Source: Pedobacter sp014947265 (GTDB taxonomy: Bacteria > Bacteroidota > Bacteroidia > Sphingobacteriales > Sphingobacteriaceae). From it: a DNA stretch of 64,000 bases. Numbering within the stretch: position 1 is the stretch's first letter; each line of letters begins with the position of its first letter. The translations under genes and the position numbers were made by a program. Where the stretch lies: NCBI RefSeq assembly GCF_014947265.1, contig NZ_JADCNK010000021.1, forward strand, positions 28,069-92,068, given 5' to 3'. Below are positions 8,330-16,065 of the stretch, one piece after another. Below the pieces are notes generated by a model. The model had not been told where the DNA came from. It worked only from the letters and a program-made list of their open reading frames with translations, and did not search any database.

Positions 8330-9892
8330 CTAAAACGGTGGATCATCATCATTATAATCATCCATTTTTGAAGGACGGATAATGACATTGCTTTGCTTTT
8401 CGAAATCCTGAGACGGGTACATTCCAGCAGACGGATCTGCGGCAAATGAATTTGGTGGAGCATTAAAATCATCTTCCAGATCCACGAACTTCACAAACTT
8501 ACCAATGAATTTAAGTGGTACAATTCCGGTTTCACCGTTACGGTGCTTTGCAATAATAACTTCACCAATACCCGCCTGCGATCTTCCTTGCTCATCTTCG
8601 GTAATACCATAATATTCAGGGCGGTACAAGAATAATACCATGTCCGCATCCTGCTCAATTGAACCCGATTCACGTAAATCGGATAACATTGGCCGTTTTC
8701 CTTGTAAACCTGGTCTGCTCTCTACCGCACGACTTAATTGTGATAGGGCCAGTACCGGTACATCTAGTTCTTTAGCAACTGATTTTAGCGCTCTCGAAAT
8801 ACTACCAATTTCCTGCTCACGGTTACCACCGCCTTTTCCTTCGCCTTTACCATGCATTAACTGCAAGTAATCGACAATTACCAATTGGATATCGTATTGT
8901 GATTTTAACCTTCGGCATTTTGCCCTGAATTCAAAAATATTCAGTGCCGGGGTATCATCAATTAACAGGGGAGCTTCGGTTAAGCGGCCAATTTTACTGT
9001 GCAGCTGTTGCCATTCCCATTCCTGTAAATTTCCTTTTCTGATTTTTTCCTGCTCAATTTCTGCTTCTCCTGAAATTAAACGATTCACCAGCTGCACCGA
9101 CGACATCTCGAGTGAGAATACTACGGTTGGTTTTGCAAAATCGACGGTGGCGTTTCTCGCACAGGTTAGTACGAAGGCCGTTTTCCCCATCGCCGGACGT
9201 GCAGCGATAATTACCAAATCCTGTTTTTGCCAGCCACCGGTAATTCTGTCTAAGCCGGTAAAACCCGTTGGCACACCGGTTAAACCATCGGTTTTGGTGC
9301 GGAGTTCCTCAAGTGTAGCCAGAGATTGTTTGATGATATCGTCCATTTTCTGTGTATCTCTACGCAGGTTATTCTGGGCGATTTCAAAAAGGCCTTTTTC
9401 TGCCTGATCTAAGAGATCGAAAATATCAGTCGTATCTTCATAGGCATTTGTAATGATTTCAGTTGAGATTCTGATCAGTTCACGCTGAATATATTTCTGA
9501 GAAATAATACGTGCGTGAAACTCAATATTAGCTGCTGAAGCAACTCTATTGGTTAAGTTGGTAATGTAGTAGGCGCCACCAACCATTTCTAAAGAGCCTA
9601 ATGTTCGCAGTTCTGCCGTTACTGTTAAAATATCAACTGGTCGCGATTTCTGAAATAGAATATGAATCGCTTCAAAAATTTTCTGGTGGGCAATGTTATA
9701 GAAAACCTCTGGTTTTAAAACATCAATTACAGCAGAAAGTGCATCTTTTTCGAGCATTAACGCCCCAAGAACTGCTTCCTCAAGGTCTAAGGCCTGAGGG
9801 GGAATTTTCCCCTGTGAACTTATGGTATTACTTAACCTGCTTTTTCTAGCAGTCATACTGTTCTTTCCGCCTTGTTCGTTATCGATACTCAT
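8330..9892 (-). CDS. dnaB: Replicative DNA helicase DnaB
   Basis: A 520-residue hexameric replicative helicase that unwinds DNA ahead of the replisome. The N-terminal domain starts at PPQALDLEEAVLGALMLEKDAL. The RecA-like core carries the Walker A motif AARPAMGKTAF, then SLEMSSVQLVNRL, VIVDYLQLM (Walker B) and ALSQLSRAVESR, and the RPMLSDLRESGSIEQDADMV motif. No intein interrupts the core. The tail is acidic (DDYNDDDPPF). ATG at 9892 is the longest start, but a TACTTTTG promoter-like element lies only five bases before it, so the start could instead be the second Met (MTARKSRLS, 9856). Confidence 0.97.
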   Translation of the reverse strand: MSIDNEQGGKNSMTARKSRLSNTISSQGKIPPQALDLEEAVLGALMLEKDALSAVIDVLKPEVFYNIAHQKIFEAIHILFQKSRPVDILTVTAELRTLGSLEMVGGAYYITNLTNRVASAANIEFHARIISQKYIQRELIRISTEIITNAYEDTTDIFDLLDQAEKGLFEIAQNNLRRDTQKMDDIIKQSLATLEELRTKTDGLTGVPTGFTGLDRITGGWQKQDLVIIAARPAMGKTAFVLTCARNATVDFAKPTVVFSLEMSSVQLVNRLISGEAEIEQEKIRKGNLQEWEWQQLHSKIGRLTEAPLLIDDTPALNIFEFRAKCRRLKSQYDIQLVIVDYLQLMHGKGEGKGGGNREQEIGSISRALKSVAKELDVPVLALSQLSRAVESRPGLQGKRPMLSDLRESGSIEQDADMVLFLYRPEYYGITEDEQGRSQAGIGEVIIAKHRNGETGIVPLKFIGKFVKFVDLEDDFNAPPNSFAADPSAGMYPSQDFEKQSNVIIRPSKMDDYNDDDPPF

Positions 9893-9896
9893 TCCA

Positions 9897-9904
9897 CAAA
9901 AGTA
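9897..9904 (-). promoter_or_regulatory. Possible -7 element (TACTTTTG) for dnaB
   Basis: Read on the minus strand this fits TAnnTTTG and is followed closely by the dnaB start. If real, the transcript would be nearly leaderless from ATG 9892 or would start translation at Met 9856. No clear -33 element was seen. Confidence 0.35.
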
Positions 9905-10067
9905 ATCAATTTTTGATGGTGTTGTTTGAATTAGTTACTAGCTCTTTGTTAACAAATTGAAGCATAATCAGATTGAATTTTATTGCATTTATGATGTCAT
10001 AAAAATTTTTAAACAATTAAATGTTAATAAGGAACACATTGTTTAAGGCTAAAACATTTTATTTGAA

Positions 10068-10075
10068 TACTTTTG
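10068..10075 (+). promoter_or_regulatory. Possible -7 element (TACTTTTG) for rlmB
   Basis: An exact match to TAnnTTTG lies 17 bases before the ATG at 10093, giving a very short leader, which is common in Bacteroidota. The nearest upstream TTG (10039-10041) is farther away than usual. Confidence 0.45.
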
Positions 10076-10092
10076 CCTAACAATTTCAAAAC

Positions 10093-10860
10093 ATGGATAA
10101 TTTTAGAAGACCGCAACGCGCAAAAGAGAATAATGAGTTTGTATTCGGCATCAGAGCTGTGATAGAAGCCGTTAAAGCAGGAAGAGACATTGAAACCATT
10201 TACCAGCAACGCGGTTTGGGCGGGGAACTTTTTCTAGAATTAAAAGCCCTGTTAAAAGATACTTTGATTCCTTTAAATTCAGTTCCAATTGAGAAGCTGA
10301 ACCGCATGTCGCAGAAAAACCATCAGGGTGTGATTGCTGTAATTTCTCCAATTACTTATCAAAATATTGAAGACATCATTCCAACCGTTTTCGAAAAAGG
10401 CGAAGTTCCATTAATTTTAGTTTTAGATAGCGTAACTGATGTCCGCAATATGGGTGCAATAGCACGTACGGCTGCTTGCGTAGGTGTCCACGCTATAATT
10501 GTTCCATTAAAAAATGCGGCACAAATTAATGCCGATGCTATTAAAACCTCTGCAGGTGCATTATTCAGCATTCCGATTTGTCGCCATGCCAACCTGCACA
10601 AAACCTGCTTGTTTTTACAAGAAAGTGGTCTGCAGATAGTAGCCTGCACCGAAAAAACCAGCGATTTTATTTACGCACCAGATTATACCATGCCTACAGC
10701 AATTGTAATGGGCTCTGAAGATGAAGGAATTTCTAATGATCTTTTAAGGGTAGCTGATCATTTAGCTAAAATACCAATGGCGGGAAAAATCGAATCGCTA
10801 AATGTTTCGGTAGCTGCAGGGGTAATTTTATACGAAGCTGTTAGACAGAGAACTGTTTAA
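10093..10860 (+). CDS. rlmB: 23S rRNA (guanosine-2'-O-)-methyltransferase, TrmH/SpoU family
   Basis: A 255-residue SPOUT methyltransferase that 2'-O-methylates G2251 of 23S rRNA if it is a true RlmB. Residues 15-90 form the substrate-binding domain (FVFGIRAVIEAVKAG, NHQGVIAVIS). The catalytic SpoU domain has motif 1 LVLDSVTDVRNMGAIARTA, motif 2 AIVMGSEDEGIS and motif 3 IPMAGKIESLNVSVAAGVILYE, containing the conserved Arg, Glu and Asn. A terminator follows. TrmH-family members act on different RNAs; the RlmB call rests on length and N-terminal domain. Confidence 0.9.
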   Translation: MDNFRRPQRAKENNEFVFGIRAVIEAVKAGRDIETIYQQRGLGGELFLELKALLKDTLIPLNSVPIEKLNRMSQKNHQGVIAVISPITYQNIEDIIPTVFEKGEVPLILVLDSVTDVRNMGAIARTAACVGVHAIIVPLKNAAQINADAIKTSAGALFSIPICRHANLHKTCLFLQESGLQIVACTEKTSDFIYAPDYTMPTAIVMGSEDEGISNDLLRVADHLAKIPMAGKIESLNVSVAAGVILYEAVRQRTV

Positions 10861-10892
10861 GGGATTGGTGCAATTAATAACTTAGAAAGATA

Positions 10893-10963
10893 GGCTGTAT
10901 CATGGATATAGAATGGTTAACGTGAAAAATTCTAAGTGAATCTATAATACAGCCCCTTTTTTA
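10893..10963 (+). terminator. Terminator downstream of rlmB
   Basis: GGCTGTAT (10893-10900) pairs with ATACAGCC (10947-10954), which is followed by CCTTTTTT. The intervening sequence can extend the stem through GATATAGA and TCTATA. The GGCTGTATCAT end also marks the repeat element at 21697-22036, so this terminator may derive from that family. Confidence 0.65.
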
Positions 10964-10994
10964 TTTTATAACAATTTTCAAATTGTTGTGAGCG

Positions 10995-12209
10995 CTAGCT
11001 TTTTTTTGATCTGATCGTAAAGGTAAAGGCGCTGCCTGTGCCAGGGGTAGACTGGACGCTGATTTGTCCACCAAGTTTCTCAACCAAAAGTTTTACCGTT
11101 GCAAGGCCAATTCCGGTTCCGCTCTGGGCGAAGCGGTCAGCGGTGTTTAGGGTAACGTTTCTTTGAAAGATACGTTCCAGTTCTTCTTTTCTGATGCCCA
11201 TACCATTATCGCAAACGGTAATGTATGCCAGGTCGTCTTTAATTACACAACCGATTTGGATCAGGCAAGTCTGTTTGTCGTTATACCGCACCGAGTTGGT
11301 CAATAGGTTGATCATGATCTGCTGGAGTGCGATTGCTGAAGTGCTGATCTCAATCTTTGCTTCCGGGTAGCTGATCTTTACATTTTCTGGAATGCTGAGC
11401 ATAGATACCGTTTTACGAAGGAAGCCGCCAAGTTCGATGGGTTCGCGTTGCGCCGTCAGAATTTCTGGTCTGATGGAATAGTCGAGCATGTCGTTAATCA
11501 GTTTCGCGAGGGCTTTTGCACCATTTAGGCTGGTCGATGCCAACCTGTGTCCTTTTTGGTCACCACTTAAGTGCAGGTGACGGGTCAAAAGCTCTGCACT
11601 CATAGAAATGGTACTTAACGGGTTTTTGATGTCGTGGGCTGCAGCTGTAGCAAACTGTTGCATAAATTGATTGGTCTCAGTAAGATGCCTGTTCGCCTCG
11701 CTGAGCAATAGCAATTTCTTTCTCAGTTCCATGTGGGCAATTACCTGTTTACCCAGTACCTTCAGCGACCATAGCTGTTGTTCATCTAGTGTTCGTGGTA
11801 CAGTATCGATCACGCATAGCGAACCTAGTTGCATCCCTTCTGGGGTCTGCAGTGAAATCCCTGCATAGAAGGCAATATTTGGGTCATCTGTAACAAGCGG
11901 GTTTTCTGCAAATCGTTGGTCTTCCCTTGCGTTGCTCACTATCAGTATTCCAGATGGATCAGTAATGGTATGTGCGCAAAAAGCATGTTCTCTGGGGGTT
12001 TGTTGGACATCAATGCCCAGCTTACTTTTAAACCACTGTCGCGAGCTGTCTACCAGGGTAATCAGTGCGATGGGTGTTCCACAAATCTGGGAAGCCATTT
12101 TGGTGAGCTCATCGAAATCCTCTTCAGGCAGGCTATCCATAATCTGGTAGGAATCTAAGGCTTGCAGACGCTGTTTTTCGTAATCGGGGAGGTTTGGTGT
12201 ATTGTTCAA
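10995..12209 (-). CDS. GAF-domain sensor histidine kinase (cytoplasmic)
   Basis: A 404-residue kinase with no membrane segment. Residues about 30-165 are a GAF domain of the type found N-terminally in many soluble kinases (MASQICGTPIALITLVD, EHAFCAHTI, FYAGISLQTPEGMQLGSLCVID). A short coiled linker leads to HisKA with the phospho-acceptor His192 (AAAHDIKNPL). The HATPase domain has the N box at Asn305 (NLLTNSVRYND), G1 DNGMG (334-338) and G2 GTGIGLA (364-370). All catalytic motifs are intact. It follows the DisA_N-like gene by 36 bases on the same strand. There is no neighbouring response regulator. Confidence 0.92.
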   Translation of the reverse strand: MNNTPNLPDYEKQRLQALDSYQIMDSLPEEDFDELTKMASQICGTPIALITLVDSSRQWFKSKLGIDVQQTPREHAFCAHTITDPSGILIVSNAREDQRFAENPLVTDDPNIAFYAGISLQTPEGMQLGSLCVIDTVPRTLDEQQLWSLKVLGKQVIAHMELRKKLLLLSEANRHLTETNQFMQQFATAAAHDIKNPLSTISMSAELLTRHLHLSGDQKGHRLASTSLNGAKALAKLINDMLDYSIRPEILTAQREPIELGGFLRKTVSMLSIPENVKISYPEAKIEISTSAIALQQIMINLLTNSVRYNDKQTCLIQIGCVIKDDLAYITVCDNGMGIRKEELERIFQRNVTLNTADRFAQSGTGIGLATVKLLVEKLGGQISVQSTPGTGSAFTFTIRSKKS

Positions 12210-12245
12210 ATCTTGGTAAATGTAGCGTTAAATTTTTCTTTATGG

Positions 12246-13580
12246 TCAGTTCCTGGTTGCCTTGAGCTTTCCGCTCGTTTGGTACTGCTGGGTTTTGATG
12301 TTTTCCCACATGATCAGCTTGTCCTCGATTCTGGAAAATACGCGGATATCCCCATCCTGGGAAATGACTATACCAAGGCTGCCGGGGTGCGACCAGCAGT
12401 GGGCGATCATTGAGCGGTGCCGGGTACCAAAATGTTTGGGATCTATGGGGATCAATGATTTAGGGGTTGCGGTGGCAGTAGAAGATATATAGATCTTCCC
12501 TGGCATCTTTTTCGATCGGATTACCCCACCAAAACCCCGTGCCACCATGTCCTGTCCAAATAAAACTACGCCGTCTACGCAGCTTTGCGAAGCGATGAAG
12601 CTCACCGAGCCCTTAATCTCGTTTGCTACTTCTGTTTTTGCAAGTAGGGCGAGTGTTTCCTGCTGGTATAGCGATCTGGTAACCGTTTGCTTGCCTGAAG
12701 CCAGCCGCTGGTCGATCATATGTTCCGTCACATAACTGTTTATGGTCTGTTTAAGGTAACCGCTAATGGCAAGTAGCAACCTTTTATAGTTCAGTGCATA
12801 TTTAATGTCGACGGCGCTACTATCTTCCGAGATCAGCACCGCTCCGCCATGATGGTAGTTTTGAATTTTAAGCAACAATCTGGAAAGTGTCTGGGTCCAG
12901 ATACTATCTACAAATTCTTCCCAGTCTGCAAAATCTTCCCGCGGGTGTGAGGCAAGCAGGAAGGCCTTGATCTCTGCCCGGATTGCGCCGGCATTTTTCC
13001 TGATAATCTTGGATACAGGTCCAATGGTGAATACATCCAGGTACCGGGTCACCAGTACATTTTGTTTTAAGGTAGCCAGCAGTTCATAGTCGAACATCAC
13101 CTTAAGTGTGGCAATATCATCTATAAATACCTGGAACAGCCCGGGCTGCTCTGATCCCGATTCAGATTCGTAGTTCAGAAAACTCTGGTAGTGCATCGCC
13201 TGGTCGATCATTCCCCAGATAAAAAGTTTTCCATCCTGATCATAATAGACTGCCAGCGAAGTTCCAGACGGGTCGGCTGCCTTAGAAAGCTTGGTTAAAG
13301 ATCTGATATCAAGAGGGATGTGCTGGGCGAATTCTACACAGCTCCATCTTTCTGAAACGATCTGCCGTGGTGGATTGGGATCAGGATTTGCAGGATCGAT
13401 CAGCGTAACGGCCACCTTTGTCAGCTCGCCCTCTTCGGTTCTCATCGAAGTGTAGAAAAGGCACTCGAAAAGTTCTTCAAGAACAATTAATGGGGGAGTA
13501 GCCAGCGCCAATCTGCTATGCTTCAGCTTGGCATGGATGTGCGCTGCAAGGTCCGTTGTTTTTGATTTTTCCTCAATCAT
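12246..13580 (-). CDS. DisA_N (diadenylate cyclase)-like protein with N-terminal sensor region, probable DACNV type
   Basis: A 444-residue soluble protein. The last 120 residues look like a DisA_N domain, which makes c-di-AMP from two ATP: a DG motif sits in CVDGVVLFG (334-342), the RHR motif in GTRHRS (385-390), and a closing strand in GIVISQDGDIRVF (403-415). The usual DGA is DGV here, and the usual SEE is SQD, so activity is uncertain. Residues 1-300 are a large sensor region including HGGAVLISED (244-253); this architecture fits the proposed DACNV sensor-cyclase group of Bacteroidota, recalled from family literature rather than searched. It precedes the GAF kinase gene and probably forms an operon with it. 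Confidence 0.7.
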   Translation of the reverse strand: MIEEKSKTTDLAAHIHAKLKHSRLALATPPLIVLEELFECLFYTSMRTEEGELTKVAVTLIDPANPDPNPPRQIVSERWSCVEFAQHIPLDIRSLTKLSKAADPSGTSLAVYYDQDGKLFIWGMIDQAMHYQSFLNYESESGSEQPGLFQVFIDDIATLKVMFDYELLATLKQNVLVTRYLDVFTIGPVSKIIRKNAGAIRAEIKAFLLASHPREDFADWEEFVDSIWTQTLSRLLLKIQNYHHGGAVLISEDSSAVDIKYALNYKRLLLAISGYLKQTINSYVTEHMIDQRLASGKQTVTRSLYQQETLALLAKTEVANEIKGSVSFIASQSCVDGVVLFGQDMVARGFGGVIRSKKMPGKIYISSTATATPKSLIPIDPKHFGTRHRSMIAHCWSHPGSLGIVISQDGDIRVFSRIEDKLIMWENIKTQQYQTSGKLKATRN

Positions 13581-13661
13581 TGCTAGATCGCACTTGTTAT
13601 TTTGATTTTATATACGGTTTATAACAGCATATGGATGTATTGTGTTTTTAAAAAAAAATAA

Positions 13662-13730
13662 TTAACCACAGATAGGAAGGATGCACACAGATATTAAAAT
13701 CCGTGTCTATCTGTGCTCATCTTTGGTTAA
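13662..13730. repeat. Intergenic palindrome, TTAACCAC family (copy 1)
   Basis: The element starts TTAACCACAGAT and ends CATCTTTGGTTAA, with CACACAGATA and TCTATCTGTG pairing inside. It shares its ends and the CACACAGAT core with the better conserved copy at 58141-58197. Confidence 0.7.
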
Positions 13731-13742
13731 ACTCTTAACTTC

Positions 13743-14149
13743 TCAATGTGATTAAGTTAAGCACCGCGGTTATCAGTTTGAGGGATAATTTATTTTATAA
13801 AATAAATATGAGTGATGTACAGTTGTTTTCCCTTGTCCTACGGCTCGGTCTTGCCTCGGCTCGCCGCCGCCGAAGGGCTCTTTCTTTTTGGCATCAAAAA
13901 GAAACAAAAACTGCCGGCTGAAAATTTTTCTTTCGAAGTTAGTAGGTTGGCTTAGGCAGTGCAACCCGAAAAATTTGTTAGGCCGGATTTAAGCAGAACG
14001 GGGAGATAGTGCTATGGCCTAGCTGGGTGGATATACTAAAGAAATTAATGTGCTGATTAGTAAAGATTTGTAAAAAACGGCGTCAATAGTAGCCGGTAGT
14101 TACCGGATGACGATCCCTCTGGGAGATTTATCCTTTAACTTAATGGCAT
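13743..14149. repeat. MITE-like segment bounded by inverted CAATGnnATTAAGTTAA ends
   Basis: The left end reads CAATGTGATTAAGTTAAG followed by CACCGCGG and CAGTTTGAGGGATAATTTA; the right end, reversed, reads CAATGCCATTAAGTTAAAGGATAAATC. Similar ends are found at 23803-23930 (ACCGCGG to TTAACTTAATGACATTG) and 24075. The TTTGAGGGATAATTTATTTTATAAAA part also occurs reversed near 21983-22012. No transposase is encoded. Confidence 0.55.
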
Positions 14150-14205
14150 TGCATTACTGAGCATTCTGAAATAGAAAGCTTAATATATAGTTAACATGGA
14201 GGCTG

Positions 14206-14228
14206 TATTTTTGTGCAAAATATTTTTG
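14206..14228 (+). promoter_or_regulatory. Two possible -7 elements (TATTTTTG) before the first ECF sigma gene
   Basis: TATTTTTG occurs at 14206-14213 and again at 14221-14228, both exact TAnnTTTG matches, 17-38 bases before the ATG at 14245. Which one is used cannot be told from sequence. Confidence 0.4.
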
Positions 14229-14244
14229 GTCAATCTAATTCTTC

Positions 14245-14832
14245 ATGGTAAAGCATCAATTTCAAAATGATCCGTTGCATAATAGGGATGTTTTCGATCA
14301 GATTTACGGGGAGTACCATAAGGCTGTATATGCCAATATTTTTAAGCTGATCAAGGATTCTTCCATCGCTGAGGATATTCTACAGGATGTATTTTTTGCA
14401 CTTTGGGAAAATAAGGCGAAACTAGATCCTGAACAACCGGTATCTGCATGGTTATTTGTAGTGAGTTACAACAGATCAATATCTTACCTCAGAAAGAAAA
14501 TAAAACAAAATATCCGCTATGTAGATAGTTATGATCCTTTTCATACTGTTGCAGAAGAAATATTTCCTGATCAATACCTGATCGAGGCAGAACTCACCAT
14601 GCTTGAAGAAGCTATAAATGCGCTATCTCCCCAAAAACAAAAGGTATTCAGGCTATGTCGGTTTGAAGGGAAATCGCAAAAAGAAACTGCACAGCTCCTG
14701 GGATTATCTACTGAATCGGTAAAAGACTACCTCAAACAATCCAAATACTTCATCAGGGAGTATATGCTGTCCAGAAATCCAACTTGTGGAATAATCAGTG
14801 TGTCGGTCCTGGTTATGTTAGTTCATCTATAG
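14245..14832 (+). CDS. ECF RNA polymerase sigma factor (FecI-like), locus 1
   Basis: A 195-residue ECF sigma factor. Region 2 spans about 18-88 (IYGEYHKAVYANIF, AEDILQDVFFALWEN) and region 4 about 117-172 (LSPQKQKVFRLCRFEGKSQKETAQ, then GLSTESVKDYLKQS as the recognition helix). The last 15 residues (CGIISVSVLVMLVHL) are hydrophobic, as also in the second ECF factor of this window. It lies 79 bases before a FecR-type anti-sigma gene and heads a SusC/SusD/phosphodiesterase locus, which it presumably activates when the anti-sigma factor is relieved. Confidence 0.93.
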   Translation: MVKHQFQNDPLHNRDVFDQIYGEYHKAVYANIFKLIKDSSIAEDILQDVFFALWENKAKLDPEQPVSAWLFVVSYNRSISYLRKKIKQNIRYVDSYDPFHTVAEEIFPDQYLIEAELTMLEEAINALSPQKQKVFRLCRFEGKSQKETAQLLGLSTESVKDYLKQSKYFIREYMLSRNPTCGIISVSVLVMLVHL

Positions 14833-14911
14833 TTTTCTTAACGGTAACTTAATATTTTAATAACATTATTAGTCACCCCCATTTCACCCCCCTCCGCGTA
14901 TTTACAAGCAG

Positions 14912-15982
14912 ATGAATGAAATAAATCAACTCATAGATAAATTATGGTCTAACGAGATCAGTTTAGAAGAGCAGCATAAACTCCTGGAATCTTTAAAAGA
15001 AGATTCATCTGGGTTAAAATCTGATTTAAAAACTGGCTATGACCGGGAGCTGTCAAAGGGTAAGAAAGAAATTACCGAAAAGCGATTCGAGCATATTTTA
15101 GCCAGGCTCCATATCCGTATGGATGATCAGGAGGTAAAGCAGAGCGCAAAAATATTTCCACTCTACCATTGGATAAAAATGGTTGCTGCTTTATTAGTTG
15201 TTGCCTTAGCTACAGCACTATATTTTAACCATAACTATGCCCCACAGAAGAAAGGACCAGCCGATCACTATGTACAGATAAAAAAAGAAATACTCAGGCA
15301 GCCATACAATTCTGGCAAAAGTGCAATGATTATAAATCTTTCTGATGGTTCACGCGTTACCCTGCAGCCCAAGAGTTCATTGAGTTATTATGAACCTTTT
15401 GATAGCAGAAGTAGAAATATCAGCATGAAAGGTGAGGCTACTTTCAAAGTTGCTAAAGATAAGCACCATCCTTTTATCGTAAGTGCAAATGGCTTTACCA
15501 CAACTGCACTGGGTACCGAATTTACCGTTAACACCAATAAAGAGAATCGGCTTACGGTAAAGCTGATAGAAGGGAAAGTAGTTGTTAAAGCTGGCACCGA
15601 AAGCAAGATGAAAATGAGCGATGTTTATTTAATTCCCGGAGAGCAGTTGTCCATTAATACCAAACTAAAGGTGCATAGTCTGATCAATTTTAAAGATTCG
15701 GATAAAGCAGTTAAGCCGCAACCAGTACTAAGCGTAGCCACAAAGGATGCATTATTATTTAATGAAACACCTTTGAGTGAGGTATTTAGCAGCTTATCGA
15801 AACGCTATGATACCGACCTTGTTTATGATGGAGTTGAAGCGGCCGAACTGCAGAAATTATACTTTACGGGTAGCGTTGGGGCTGCCGAAAAATTGAATAC
15901 TATACTTCCTGTTATCTGTAACATGAACGGGTTAACCTTTAAACTTACCGCTAAAAGCATCACCATCAGCAAACAAAAATAA
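14912..15982 (+). CDS. FecR-type anti-sigma factor with DUF4974, locus 1
   Basis: A 356-residue inner-membrane anti-sigma factor. The cytoplasmic N-terminus (1-85) should bind the sigma factor; one membrane segment lies at about 86-105 (HWIKMVAALLVVALATALYF). The periplasmic FecR domain covers about 125-235 (INLSDGSRVTLQPKSSLSY, GEATFKVAKDKHHPFIVSA, TTALGTEFTVN, LIEGKVVVK). The C-terminal 75 residues (LLFNETPLSEVFSSLSKRYD onward) are a DUF4974 domain, related to the STN fold. It is placed between its sigma gene and a SusC-like receptor gene. Confidence 0.93.
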   Translation: MNEINQLIDKLWSNEISLEEQHKLLESLKEDSSGLKSDLKTGYDRELSKGKKEITEKRFEHILARLHIRMDDQEVKQSAKIFPLYHWIKMVAALLVVALATALYFNHNYAPQKKGPADHYVQIKKEILRQPYNSGKSAMIINLSDGSRVTLQPKSSLSYYEPFDSRSRNISMKGEATFKVAKDKHHPFIVSANGFTTTALGTEFTVNTNKENRLTVKLIEGKVVVKAGTESKMKMSDVYLIPGEQLSINTKLKVHSLINFKDSDKAVKPQPVLSVATKDALLFNETPLSEVFSSLSKRYDTDLVYDGVEAAELQKLYFTGSVGAAEKLNTILPVICNMNGLTFKLTAKSITISKQK

Positions 15983-16065
15983 TTTTTAAACCCCGGTTTT
16001 AACCAAAATGAATGTCCCCCTAAACGGGATAAAAGGGACGCTATTGCTTAATTTTTAATTACATC

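Larger units (their letters stand above)
13581..14244. other. Repeat-rich intergenic region before the first ECF locus
   Basis: This 664-base gap holds the palindrome at 13662-13730, an inverted-repeat-bounded segment at 13743-14149, and promoter-like elements just before the sigma gene. A 63-codon minus-strand frame (13773-13964) lies inside the repeat and is low-complexity (CTTTCTTTTTGGCATC type sequence also seen elsewhere in such genomes); I do not call it a gene. Confidence 0.6.

Noticed and set aside
13773..13964. 63-codon minus-strand frame before the first ECF gene
   Set aside because: It lies in repeat sequence with low-complexity content and no start signal; frames of this kind arise from the repeat.
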